A stretch of 64,000 nucleotides of DNA from the NCBI RefSeq assembly GCF_022678645.1, contig NZ_JALBWV010000006.1, positions 159,314-223,313 on the forward strand. Reading direction: 5' to 3'. Source of the DNA: Saccharopolyspora soli. Its GTDB lineage: Bacteria > Actinomycetota > Actinomycetes > Mycobacteriales > Pseudonocardiaceae. The notes under the pieces are model-generated. The model did no database searches and was not told where the DNA came from. It worked only from the letters and a program-made list of their open reading frames with translations. The stretch's first letter is position 1. Each line of letters begins with the position of its first letter. The position numbers and the translations under genes are program-made. Positions 55,087 through 63,910 of this stretch are shown here, in pieces.

Positions 55087-57689
55087 TGTCGGACGAGGGA
55101 AACCCGAAGTGGGAAGACATCAAGAAACTTCTCGATGACCCGAACGTCTCGGACGACAAGAAGCGCGAGCTTGCGGTCGCCTACGCGGGCGAAGACGACT
55201 GGAGCGCTTTCGGTATTCGGGATGAGGTCGAGCCCTACCTCGACAAGTACGACGACGGGTACTGGAAGACCCAGGGCGCGAACAGTTGGGGAGACAACGA
55301 CCAGGACCTCAAGGACGCCTACAACAACGCCAAGGGTGAGGCCGACAAGGGCGCCGAGCGGGACAAGAAGCACGACCAGGACGTCAAGAACGGCAAGAAC
55401 GCCCTCGAAGACAGCAAGCGCAAGGCCGAGAACGGGGAGAACGGCGGCGCGGGTGCCAAGTCGGGGGACGAACTGCTCGACGCCGGCAAGCCCGGCCTGT
55501 TGTTCTTCGAGAACTGGGTGCCGCTGTACGAGAAGATCGAGCACGACTACAACGACAAGAGCAAGGTCCTCAAGGTCGACAAGATCAAGGAGCGCTACGA
55601 CGAGCAGCGCCAGCTGAACTTCGACAAGTTCGCCAAGAACATCGACGACCTCAAAGCTGGCGAGAAGGGCATGCGGGAGTCGCTGCAGACCATGTCCGAC
55701 AAGCTCGGCGGGCTGTGGAAGAGCTGGACCGGTGGCGCATCGGACGCCTCGCAGGACTTCTTCTCGTCGAAGTTCACCCCGACCGCGCAGGAACGCGTCA
55801 TCACCACCGTCAGCGACGCGGCGTCGATGACCCAGGACACCGTCAAAGCGGTGGCCGAGATGGTGCGCGGCAAGGCGTCCGCGGTGCTCGAACTCGACAA
55901 GTACGCCGAGCGGCTGGGCGAAAAGGCGCCCCAGGACTGGGACACCACGATCCAGGTCGCCAACGGCACTGACGACGACACCACGCTGCGCAAGGCATGC
56001 TCGATCTGGAAGGTCGAGATCGACGAGGATTGCGGCGACCTCAGCGACGAGGCGAAGCAGAAGATCCAGGACGAATGCCGCAAGGGCGTCCGCCAGACCT
56101 TCGCCAAGACGGTTGAAGACCAGTGCAAGGGCTTCACCGACCTGTGCGACAAGACCAAGAAGGACATCGACGACGCCTGGAAGAAGCTCAACACCGAGCT
56201 CGGCAAGGCTGAGGAGAACCCCTTCAAGAACCCCGGCGGCAGGGACGAGGGCGACGACAAGAAGGGCGGCGGCGACAAGAGCGGCGGCGACAAGGGCGGC
56301 GGTGGTTCCGGCGGGGGTGGTGGCGGCTCCGGCTCCGGCGGTGGTGGCGGTGGCACTGGTGGCGGCGGTGCGGAGATGCCGAAGCCGCCGGAGATGCCGA
56401 AACCACCGGAAATGCCCGAGGTTCCCGGCATGCCGCAGCTCGGCGAGGGCGCCCCTGGTGCGCCGGGCGACCAGGAGAAGGTGACGCTCGGCGAGGGCCA
56501 GAACGCGGTCACCCTCCAGGAGCCCGGTGCCGACGGCAAGATGCAGGTCCAGGTGATGGGTCCGGACGGCCAGCCCAAGACCTATGCGGTCGACTTCGGT
56601 CCTGGTGGCGGTGCCCCGGGCCAGCCGATACCGGGTCAACCGGGTCAGCCCATGCCCGGCCAGCCCATGCCGGGGCAGATGCCCGGCCAAGGCGGCATGC
56701 AGACGATGCCCGCGCCGGGCCAGCCGCCGGGCGGACTCGTCGCGCCCGGTGGCCCGCCGCCGATCCCGGTGCAGCCGGGTGAGGACGGCAAAGCCGTGAT
56801 CCACGAGGGCGATCGCACCATCACGTTGGAACGGACGCCCGACGGCCAGGTCAAGGTGAACGTCGACAACGGTGGTGGCCAGCCGCCGCTGAACCAGACG
56901 GTCGACTTCGGTGACGACCTGCGTCAGCCACCGCCGCCGAACCTGGGCCAGCCGGAGCCGGTGCCGCCGTCCGAAGGGGGTAGGCCGGGCGAGTTCCGCG
57001 AGTCGTTCCGCGCGGAACCGCCGTTTGGCACCATGCCCGCACCCGATGCGGGTGCGCCGATGCCCGGACCAGGCGCGGGCACCATGCCAGCGGCGGACAT
57101 CGGCAGCCCGATGTCCGCACCCGCGATGGGCACCATGCCCGCCTACGACACCAGCGGCGGAGTTCCGGAAACCCAACCCGCGGCGGCAGGTGCACCGGCC
57201 TCCACCACGCCGCAGTCGGCAGGTTTCGGTGCTTTCAGCGGCACGGGCGAGGGCGTGCAGAACTCATTCGGCAGCGCCTCCGGCCAGCTGCTCGGCGTCG
57301 GCGGGCCGGACCAGCCGGGCACGCCCGGTGGCCCCGGCCAGCCAGGTCCCGACGGTTCGGTCGGGCTTCCGTCACTGGACGACTCGGCAGCAGGTAGCCC
57401 GCAGGGAGCCACCGGCCTGTCGTCGTTCGGTGACCCGAGCGGCGGCGGCCAGGGTCAAGGTGCTCAGCCCGGTCCGGGCGGCCAGGGCCAGGGCAGCCAG
57501 AGCGCCGCGATGGGCGGCGGCATGATGGGTGGCATGGGTGCCATGGGAGGTCAGGGCGGCCAGCAGGGCGGTGAACAGGAACGCACCAACTCCAGCCCGT
57601 GGCGCACCCAGGGCCAGCTGTTCGACGACGGCGTCGACGCGTCGAACGTGCGGTTCCGGTCGGTGCTCGGCGAGGACCGCGAGCGGTGA
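55086..57689 (+). CDS. large PPE-like type VII substrate with collagen-like and duplicated beta motifs
   Basis: The 867-aa product starts at ATG 55086 (MSDEGNPKWEDIKKLLDDP). Residues about 1-370 are charged and helical with an internal W-x-G (LWKSWTGGASDASQDFF). A glycine-rich hinge (about 375-425) is followed by two related ~40-residue beta units: VTLGEGQNAVTLQEPGADGK...YAVDFG and VIHEGDRTITLERTPDGQ...TVDFG. Between and after them are GQP/PGQPMPG-type repeats. The end is GGGMMGGMGAMGG then QERTNSSPWRTQGQLFDDG, echoing the 38799-40037 protein. It is coupled to the EspC-like gene. Confidence 0.72.
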   Translation: MSDEGNPKWEDIKKLLDDPNVSDDKKRELAVAYAGEDDWSAFGIRDEVEPYLDKYDDGYWKTQGANSWGDNDQDLKDAYNNAKGEADKGAERDKKHDQDVKNGKNALEDSKRKAENGENGGAGAKSGDELLDAGKPGLLFFENWVPLYEKIEHDYNDKSKVLKVDKIKERYDEQRQLNFDKFAKNIDDLKAGEKGMRESLQTMSDKLGGLWKSWTGGASDASQDFFSSKFTPTAQERVITTVSDAASMTQDTVKAVAEMVRGKASAVLELDKYAERLGEKAPQDWDTTIQVANGTDDDTTLRKACSIWKVEIDEDCGDLSDEAKQKIQDECRKGVRQTFAKTVEDQCKGFTDLCDKTKKDIDDAWKKLNTELGKAEENPFKNPGGRDEGDDKKGGGDKSGGDKGGGGSGGGGGGSGSGGGGGGTGGGGAEMPKPPEMPKPPEMPEVPGMPQLGEGAPGAPGDQEKVTLGEGQNAVTLQEPGADGKMQVQVMGPDGQPKTYAVDFGPGGGAPGQPIPGQPGQPMPGQPMPGQMPGQGGMQTMPAPGQPPGGLVAPGGPPPIPVQPGEDGKAVIHEGDRTITLERTPDGQVKVNVDNGGGQPPLNQTVDFGDDLRQPPPPNLGQPEPVPPSEGGRPGEFRESFRAEPPFGTMPAPDAGAPMPGPGAGTMPAADIGSPMSAPAMGTMPAYDTSGGVPETQPAAAGAPASTTPQSAGFGAFSGTGEGVQNSFGSASGQLLGVGGPDQPGTPGGPGQPGPDGSVGLPSLDDSAAGSPQGATGLSSFGDPSGGGQGQGAQPGPGGQGQGSQSAAMGGGMMGGMGAMGGQGGQQGGEQERTNSSPWRTQGQLFDDGVDASNVRFRSVLGEDRER

Positions 57690-57723
57690 GACATGCCAGG
57701 CGAGGCGATGAAGAGGTGGGCCG

Positions 57724-58344
57724 GTGACCGCCGTCAGTGAGAACGCCAAGGCTTTCCGGAACCACATGGAAGGCATGGTCCGGGAGAACGCGGCCAGCAG
57801 ACGCGTGATCGAGGAGAGCTGGCAGGACTCCGCCAAGGCCGCGGACAAGAGCTCCAAGGAGCTCTCCGAGAAGGGGCAGAAACTCGTCGAGCGCATTCGC
57901 GAGCGCGCCGCGAACATGCGCAAGGCCGAGGAGAGCGCCAAGCTCCAGGAAATCGCCGTCGGCGAGGAACCGGAGACCGAAGACGCCGACCCCGAAGTCG
58001 AGCGCTTCTCCCAGCACCTCTACGCGCAGCAGCAGAGCAAGGCCGCGGCGGAGGAACCGGCGGCGACCACGGCAGAGTCGGCGCAGTCGGCACAGCCGGA
58101 ATGGCAGGCTCGCAGCGGGCGGTTCGGCCAGCCCGCCGCCGCGCCGCCGGAACCGGCCCGCCCCGCCCCGGAGCAGAACAGCGGTTGGAACGTCCAAGCT
58201 GGCCGGTTCGGCCGCCGCAACCAGCAGCCGACCCCACCGCCAGCCGCGCCGCCACCACCACCGGCACCGCCCAAGCCCGCCCCTCGGCGGCGGCCAGCGG
58301 TCGACGATGACGACGATTACGAAAACCAGAGCTGGTTGCGGTGA
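57724..58344 (+). CDS. coiled-coil protein of the second substrate cassette, function unknown
   Basis: The start is GTG 57724 (TAVSENAKAFRNHMEGMVR), 34 bases after the large gene; the product has 206 aa. Residues about 1-100 are charged helix (ESWQDSAKAADKSSKELSEK); the rest is Pro/Ala/Gln-rich (QPEWQARSGRFGQPAAAPP and again NVQAGRFGRRNQQP, an internal repeat) and ends with an acidic patch DDDDDYENQ. No signal or membrane helix is seen. It may be a chaperone or substrate of the ESX system. Confidence 0.62.
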   Translation: MTAVSENAKAFRNHMEGMVRENAASRRVIEESWQDSAKAADKSSKELSEKGQKLVERIRERAANMRKAEESAKLQEIAVGEEPETEDADPEVERFSQHLYAQQQSKAAAEEPAATTAESAQSAQPEWQARSGRFGQPAAAPPEPARPAPEQNSGWNVQAGRFGRRNQQPTPPPAAPPPPPAPPKPAPRRRPAVDDDDDYENQSWLR

Positions 58345-58347
58345 AAG

Positions 58348-58384
58348 ATTTCGGGCTGTGATCCGCCGGATCACAGCCCGAAAT
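58348..58384. terminator. bidirectional terminator
   Basis: ATTTCGGGCTGTGATCC (58348-58364) pairs perfectly over 17 bases with GGATCACAGCCCGAAAT (58368-58384) around GCC, between convergent genes ending at 58344 and 58386. Confidence 0.9.
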
Positions 58385-58385
58385 G

Positions 58386-59039
58386 TCAGCGCTGGGGAAA
58401 GCCGCCCGGTTGGACCGGGTATGCGCCTGGCGGTGGCACGCTGCCGGATTTCGGTTTGAGCCCCTTCCGAACGAACGGCAGGAATACGAGTCCGGTGAGG
58501 ATCGCGGCCGGGACCAGCGTCACGATGCCCGACCAGGAGTAGAGCGCGTCGGCTAGCGTCTCGCCGCGCTCCGGCTCCATGTTCAGGTAGCCGTAGACCA
58601 TTTCCTTCACCAGATAGCCGAAGAACAGCACGGTCGCGCCGACGATCACCCACGGCGCGACTCGGAGTCGGAGGATCAGCAGGACACCGCCAGCGATCAA
58701 CGCCAAGGCACCTGGGACGCAGAGGAGCAGGTTGACCAGTGAGGAGTCGACGAAGTCGATGAAGACGATCAAGCCGACGATGATCGAGATGGCGCCGACG
58801 ATGATTGCGAAGATCGGGGAAGCTCCGGAGCTCTGCGGCTGCTGGGGATAACCGGGCTGCTGCGGGTATCCCGGCTGCTGCGGCGGATATCCCGGCTGTT
58901 GTTGGAAGCCTGGTTGTGGGTAGCCGGGCGGCGGCATCGGCTGTTGCGGCGGAGGTTGTTGGGGGTAGCCCGGTTGTGCTGGGTAGCCGGGCGGTCCCGG
59001 TTGTTGGGGCTGGCCGTAGGGTGGTTGCGGCGAGGTCAT
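58386..59039 (-). CDS. four-helix membrane protein with Pro/Gln/Tyr-rich N-terminus
   Basis: The 217-aa product starts at ATG 59039. Residues 1-70 are PGYPQQP-type repeats (GYPAQPGYPQQPPPQQPM); about 75-195 hold four hydrophobic helices (SPIFAIIVGAISIIVGLIVF; NLLLCVPGALALIAGGVLLI; WVIVGATVLFFGYLV; IVTLVPAAILTGLVFLPFV). A short Pro-rich tail follows. The N-terminal repeats match the small genes at 54208 and 54393. Such proteins are common beside ESX genes; function is unknown. Confidence 0.7.
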   Translation of the reverse strand: MTSPQPPYGQPQQPGPPGYPAQPGYPQQPPPQQPMPPPGYPQPGFQQQPGYPPQQPGYPQQPGYPQQPQSSGASPIFAIIVGAISIIVGLIVFIDFVDSSLVNLLLCVPGALALIAGGVLLILRLRVAPWVIVGATVLFFGYLVKEMVYGYLNMEPERGETLADALYSWSGIVTLVPAAILTGLVFLPFVRKGLKPKSGSVPPPGAYPVQPGGFPQR

Positions 59040-59219
59040 AGTTGCCGATTGTGTCGCACCGGGCCGGGTGCGTGGGCTGCTTCCCGCCGTGTGTCAATGC
59101 AGCCGCAGCGAGCTCAAACGCCGCGCCCTGCTCATCGCGGCCAGTTCTGCGGCGATCCGGTCGACGAGGCGGACGCGGGTGGCGAGAAGTTCGCTAAGGA
59201 GATTGCGTCGGGGTGTGAG

Positions 59220-60056
59220 TCACGCTGCGGCTAGCTCGCCGCGGGTGTGTGCGTGGTCGATGGCGCTGCCGCCGATGTCGGTGCGCAGCAGTGCTTCGCC
59301 GCGCCGGTCTCCGGTCAGTGTGCGGAGGAAGAACGCGGTCAGCAGCGCCTTGGCCACGCGCTGCGTTGCGTACTCGGACTTGCCGTGCAACACCATTCGC
59401 GTCCAGTGCTGCCCCTCCGTGAAGCCGAGGTGGCTCGCCTTCTTCACGGTTCGCAGCTGCACCGGACCACCCCATGCTCGGGCGATCGGCTCGGCGTTGG
59501 CCACCGCTGGGGCCAGCAGGTCGTTGCCTGCGGCGAGGTGCAGGCCGGGCACCTTGACCTGGCTCGCCGCGTCGAACGCCGACGGCATGGTCTCGGCCGC
59601 CGCCAGCGTGGCGACTGAACGGATCCGGGCGTCCTCAGCCGCTGTCAGCACCGCGCAGCCGCCGCCCATGGCGTGTCCGGCGACCGCGAGCCGCTTCGGA
59701 TCGACGCTGATCTCTCCGTCGCCGAGCCGGACTCCGACGCAGATGTCCAGCGCGGTCCGCAGATCTGTGCTGAACAGCCGGTGCGAGGCGAGCGGCCCGC
59801 GCTGGGTGGCGGGTGCGGCAACCACGATGCCCCACGAGGCGAGGTGCCGGAGCAGACCGAGGTAGCGCCGAGGCGGCTGCAACCACCCGTGTCCGAACGC
59901 GATCGCTGGTAGCCCGAGGCCGCTGCGCGGGGTGCAGACGATGCCGGGCAGGCCGACGAGGGCCAGGTCACCGTGCAACACGTCGTGCGGTCCGCGTCGG
60001 GACAACTCGTTGAACGCGTTCTTCGCGGAAGGGGCCTTCTTGGCAGTGCGCGCCAT
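59220..60056 (-). CDS. alpha/beta hydrolase-like protein lacking the nucleophilic serine
   Basis: The start is ATG 60056 (MARTAKKAPSAKNAFNELS); a frame opening 126 bases earlier would overlap the glmS promoter and is rejected. The product has 278 aa. The oxyanion/strand pattern AIAFGHGW and the elbow AVAGHAMGGG resemble cutinase/dienelactone-hydrolase folds, but the nucleophile Ser of GHSMGG is Ala here (codon GCC). Asp (AGNDLLAPA) and His (ASHLGFTE) candidates remain. It is divergent from glmS. It may be non-catalytic or use another chemistry. Confidence 0.72.
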   Translation of the reverse strand: MARTAKKAPSAKNAFNELSRRGPHDVLHGDLALVGLPGIVCTPRSGLGLPAIAFGHGWLQPPRRYLGLLRHLASWGIVVAAPATQRGPLASHRLFSTDLRTALDICVGVRLGDGEISVDPKRLAVAGHAMGGGCAVLTAAEDARIRSVATLAAAETMPSAFDAASQVKVPGLHLAAGNDLLAPAVANAEPIARAWGGPVQLRTVKKASHLGFTEGQHWTRMVLHGKSEYATQRVAKALLTAFFLRTLTGDRRGEALLRTDIGGSAIDHAHTRGELAAA

Positions 60057-60158
60057 GGTCAGCAACGGTAGCGGACCTGCGCCTGCGCGCGCGGTAGCCG
60101 CCTGGGCGGGAGCTTCCGATCCACCCAATGCCGACAGGTTCAGACCATGTGGAGTAGC

Positions 60159-60172
60159 TACGCTGTTCCGGG
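60159..60172 (+). promoter_or_regulatory. possible promoter giving a leaderless glmS transcript
   Basis: TACGCT (60159-60164) fits a -10 element; a start seven bases downstream would fall at the GTG itself, and no ribosome-binding site precedes it. Leaderless mRNAs are common in actinobacteria. The -35 region is weak (AGGTTC/CAGGTT). Confidence 0.4.
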
Positions 60173-62034
60173 TGTGCGGCATCGTGGGTTACGTAGGACA
60201 TCGCCAGGCGCTGGAAGTCGTGCTGGGCGGACTTCGACGACTTGAGTACCGGGGTTACGACTCGGCCGGGGTCGCGCTGCTCGACGGTGCGGGCAGCCTC
60301 GCGGTGGAGCGCGCCGCGGGTGCGCTGTCGAACCTGGAGAAACGGCTCGCCGAGGTCGACGGCGATGCGTTCGCGGGACACAGCGGTATGGGGCATACCC
60401 GGTGGGCAACCCACGGGGCGCCGACCGACCGCAACGCCCACCCGCACCGCGACGCCAGCGGACAGGTCGCGGTGGTGCACAACGGCATCATCGAGAACTT
60501 CGCCGCGCTGCGCGCCGAACTGGAAGCGGCGGGCGTCGAGATGGCCAGCGACACCGACACCGAAACCGCGGCGCACCTGGTCGCCGCCGCCTACGCCAGC
60601 GGTCCGACCGCCGGTGACCTGACCGCCAGCGTGTGCGCGGTGGCCCGACGCCTGGAGGGCGCCTTCACCTTGGTCGTCACGCACGCCGCCGAGCCGGGCA
60701 AGATCGTCGCCGCCCGGCGCTCGTCGCCGTTGGTCGTCGGGGTTGGCGACGGAGAGCACTTCGTCGCTTCGGATGTCGCCGCGTTCATCGAGCACACCCG
60801 CAACGCCGTGGAGCTCGGCCAGGACCAGGTGGTCACCATCACCCGCGACGGTTACCGGGTGACCGACTTCGCCGCCGAGGAGGTCGAGGCCAAGCCGTTC
60901 AGCGTTGACTGGGACCTGTCGGCCGCCGAGAAGGGCGGCCACGACTACTTCATGCTCAAGGAGATCGACGAGCAGCCCGAAGCGCTGGAGAACACGCTGC
61001 GCGGGCACTTCGTCGATGGTGGCATCGTGCTCGACGAACTCCGGATCACCGAGCAGGACCTGCGCGATGTGGACAAGGTCTTCGTGGTCGCCTGCGGCAC
61101 CGCATACCACTCGGGGCTGCTCGCCAAGTACGCCATCGAGCACTGGTGCCGGGTGCCGGTCGAGGTGGAGCTGGCCAGCGAATTCCGCTACCGCGACCCG
61201 GTTCTGGGGCGGGACACGCTGGTGGTGGCGATCTCGCAGTCCGGCGAGACCGCCGACACCCTGGAAGCGGTGCGGCATGCGCGTACCCAGCGGGCGCGGG
61301 TGCTGGCGATCTGCAACACCAACGGCGCGCAGATCCCGCGCGAGTCCGACGCGGTGCTCTACACCCACGCCGGGCCGGAGATCGGAGTCGCGGCGACCAA
61401 GACCTTCCTGGCCCAGATCGCGGCGAGCTACCTGGTCGGACTGGCCCTGGCGCAGGCTCGCGGCACGAAGTACTCCGACGAGGTGGCGCGGGAGTTCGCC
61501 GAGTTGGCCGCGATGCCCGAGGCGGTCCGCCGGACGTTGTCCACGGTGGAGCAGGTACGGCGGCTGGGGCGCGAAATGGCCGACGCCAAGGCGGTGCTGT
61601 TCCTCGGGCGGCACGTCGGGTATCCGGTGGCGCTGGAGGGCGCGCTCAAGCTCAAGGAACTCGCCTACATGCACGCCGAGGGCTTCGCCGCCGGTGAGCT
61701 CAAGCACGGGCCGATCGCGCTGATCGAGGACGACCTGCCGGTGGTCGTGGTCATGCCCTCGCCCACCGGACGGGCGTTGCTGCACGCCAAGATGGTCTCC
61801 AACATCCGCGAGATCCAGGCGCGCGGCGCCCGGACGATCGTCATCGCGGAGGAGGGCGACGACGAGGTCCGCCCGTTCGCCGACGAACTGGTCACCATCC
61901 CGTCGGTGCCGACCCTGCTGCAGCCGCTGGTGTCCACGGTCCCGTTGCAGGTGCTGGCGGCGGAGATCGCCCGAACCCGCGGCTACGACGTCGACAAACC
62001 CCGGAACCTCGCCAAATCCGTCACGGTCGAGTGA
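60172..62034 (+). CDS. glmS: glutamine-fructose-6-phosphate aminotransferase (isomerizing)
   Basis: The start is GTG 60172, so that after Met removal Cys2 (CGIVGYVGHR) is N-terminal, as the glutaminase domain requires. The 620-aa product has the glutamine-binding GHTRWATHG and NGIIENF, then two SIS domains with SQSGETADT near residue 356. The C-terminus ends DKPRNLAKSVTVE. It makes glucosamine-6-phosphate, the GlmM substrate upstream. No glmS-type ribozyme is seen in the short leader. Confidence 0.97.
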   Translation: MCGIVGYVGHRQALEVVLGGLRRLEYRGYDSAGVALLDGAGSLAVERAAGALSNLEKRLAEVDGDAFAGHSGMGHTRWATHGAPTDRNAHPHRDASGQVAVVHNGIIENFAALRAELEAAGVEMASDTDTETAAHLVAAAYASGPTAGDLTASVCAVARRLEGAFTLVVTHAAEPGKIVAARRSSPLVVGVGDGEHFVASDVAAFIEHTRNAVELGQDQVVTITRDGYRVTDFAAEEVEAKPFSVDWDLSAAEKGGHDYFMLKEIDEQPEALENTLRGHFVDGGIVLDELRITEQDLRDVDKVFVVACGTAYHSGLLAKYAIEHWCRVPVEVELASEFRYRDPVLGRDTLVVAISQSGETADTLEAVRHARTQRARVLAICNTNGAQIPRESDAVLYTHAGPEIGVAATKTFLAQIAASYLVGLALAQARGTKYSDEVAREFAELAAMPEAVRRTLSTVEQVRRLGREMADAKAVLFLGRHVGYPVALEGALKLKELAYMHAEGFAAGELKHGPIALIEDDLPVVVVMPSPTGRALLHAKMVSNIREIQARGARTIVIAEEGDDEVRPFADELVTIPSVPTLLQPLVSTVPLQVLAAEIARTRGYDVDKPRNLAKSVTVE

Positions 62035-62043
62035 ACTTTTCCA

Positions 62044-62092
62044 GGTGAGGGGCACCTGTGACCAACTTACTTGGGCACAGGTGCCCCTCACC
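62044..62092. repeat. palindromic element PE-A copy 3
   Basis: GGTGAGGGGCACCTGTG (62044-62060) pairs perfectly with CACAGGTGCCCCTCACC (62076-62092); ACCAA/TTGG continues inside. It lies ten bases after glmS and probably terminates it. Confidence 0.88.
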
Positions 62093-62372
62093 CGTACTCC
62101 GGATGGCGGAAGGCGAGGTTTTGGCGGGCTGCCGCCTCGTGCCTCGGGCTCGGGTGGCGTCGATCATCGGCGCGGCGGAGCGGGCAGACTGTGCAGAAAC
62201 CGCCGACCGGTGATGGGTGCTCGTCGAAGCGGTTGTGCGGGGCTCGACCACCGCTGATTTCGGGAAATCGGCAGTTCCGCGACCCGCACCGGGACACCGC
62301 ACAGGGGCAAGGCAGGCTCTACCCCTACCGCCGGGCAGCACGAGTTCGACGTCAGTTCCGAGGGAGGACGCT
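62093..62372. other. 280-base gap upstream of the nnr gene
   Basis: The frame of the next gene is open through part of this region but without family similarity. I see no further gene, RNA or clear promoter. Together with PE-A copy 3 it makes the 338-base interval between glmS and the nnr gene. Confidence 0.5.
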
Positions 62373-63893
62373 ATGCACGGAGTGTGGACGCCGGATCAGA
62401 TCCGCGCCGCTGAGCAGCGGCTGTTCACCCGGACCCCCGAACCGGCCGTGATGCGGCGCGCCGCGTACGCCGTGTCCGTCCACACCTCGCGCGTGCTCGC
62501 CGAATTCACCGGCGGCGTTGCCGGTCGGCGCGTCGCGTTGCTCGTCGGCGCGGGCAACAACGGTGGCGACGCGCTGTGGGCGGGGGCGTTCCTCCGGCGT
62601 CGCGGAGTCGGCGTCACGGCAGTGCTGCTAGCCCCGGACAAGGCGCACCCCGCGGGCCTCGCCGCGTTGCGGCGCGCCGGGGGGCGAGCGGTACCGGCCG
62701 AGGGCCCGAGTCCGGACACCGCGGGGATCGGGGCCGAGGCCGCCGACGCGGTCGAGCGTGCCGACGCCGTGATCGACGGGATCGTGGGCCTGTCCGCGCG
62801 CGGTGCGCTGCGACCGGCGGCGGCGGAACTGGTGCGCCGGGTGACCGTGCCGATCACCGCCGTCGACCTGCCCAGCGGCGTCGACCCGGTCACCGGCGCG
62901 GTCGACGGCCCGGCGGTGCGGGCGGATCTCACGGTGACCTTCGGCGGGCGCAAGCCGTGCCACGTGTTGGGCGCGGGTGCGGTGCATTCCGGGGATGTCG
63001 AGGTGATCGACATCGGGTTGACCGACGACCTCCCCGATCCCGATCTCTACCTGCTGCAAGCCGCCGAGATCGGCGCTGGCTGGCCGGTGCCGGGACCGGC
63101 CGACGACAAGTACAGCCAGGGCGTGGTCGGCGTCGCCGCCGGGTCGGCGACCTACCCCGGCGCGGCGGTGCTCGCCAGCGGAGCCGCGGTGCAGGCGACC
63201 GCTGGCATGGTGCGCTACGCGGGTCCGGCCGCGGACGCGGTGCGGTCGCGCTGGCCGGAGGTGGTGGTGACCGGCTCGGTCACCGACGCCGGGCGGGTGC
63301 AGGCGTGGGCGGTGGGACCGGGGATCGGTATCGGCGCCAGCGGCCGGGAGGTGCTGCAGCACGTGCTGGAACTGGGTCGGCCGGTGTGCGCGGACGCCGA
63401 CTCGATCACGTTGCTGGCCAACGACGCGACGCTGTGGGATGCGCGGGACCCGGATGCACCGCTGGTGCTGACGCCGCACGCGGGCGAGTTCGCCCGGCTA
63501 TCCCGCGAAGAGCTCGGCGCCGATCGGGTAGCGGCGGCGCGCGAGGTCGCCGCCCACTTCGACGCCGTGGTGCTGCTCAAGGGCAACACCACGATCATCG
63601 CCGCGCCGGACGGCCGAGTGCTCGTCAACGACTCGCGGCACGCCTGGCCAGCCACGGCAGGCTCCGGCGACGTGCTCACCGGGCTGATCGGCGCGCTCCT
63701 GGCCAGCGACGTGGAGCCGTGGCTGGCCTGCGGCTACGCCGCCTACGTGCACGCTCTCGCGGCCGACCTCGCGGCCCACGGCGCGCCCGGCCGCACCCCG
63801 GGCGAAGTGGGCGCACCGATCGGGGCGTCCGCCCTGCTCGCGGCGGTCCCAGCGGCCATCCGAGCGGTCCGCGAAGCGGCCCTCTCCAGCTGA
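62373..63893 (+). CDS. nnr: bifunctional NAD(P)HX epimerase / ADP-dependent NAD(P)HX dehydratase
   Basis: The start is ATG 62373 (MHGVWTPDQIRAAEQRLF) after GGGAGGAC; the product has 506 aa. The N-terminal YjeF_N epimerase domain has NNGGDALWAG near residue 62 and VDLPSGVDPVTG. The C-terminal ribokinase-like dehydratase domain has GPGIGIG, LTPHAGEFARL and GSGDVLTG (Asp433). It repairs hydrated NADH/NADPH. Its place after glmS matches the M. tuberculosis order (Rv3433c region). Confidence 0.93.
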   Translation: MHGVWTPDQIRAAEQRLFTRTPEPAVMRRAAYAVSVHTSRVLAEFTGGVAGRRVALLVGAGNNGGDALWAGAFLRRRGVGVTAVLLAPDKAHPAGLAALRRAGGRAVPAEGPSPDTAGIGAEAADAVERADAVIDGIVGLSARGALRPAAAELVRRVTVPITAVDLPSGVDPVTGAVDGPAVRADLTVTFGGRKPCHVLGAGAVHSGDVEVIDIGLTDDLPDPDLYLLQAAEIGAGWPVPGPADDKYSQGVVGVAAGSATYPGAAVLASGAAVQATAGMVRYAGPAADAVRSRWPEVVVTGSVTDAGRVQAWAVGPGIGIGASGREVLQHVLELGRPVCADADSITLLANDATLWDARDPDAPLVLTPHAGEFARLSREELGADRVAAAREVAAHFDAVVLLKGNTTIIAAPDGRVLVNDSRHAWPATAGSGDVLTGLIGALLASDVEPWLACGYAAYVHALAADLAAHGAPGRTPGEVGAPIGASALLAAVPAAIRAVREAALSS

Positions 63894-63910
63894 CCGGCAC
63901 GTGGTCGTGG

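Noticed and set aside
59098..59219. Minus-strand peptide with plausible composition (ending RRLSSLRLH) between the hydrolase and the four-helix protein
   Set aside because: It has no start codon after an in-frame stop and no ribosome-binding site.
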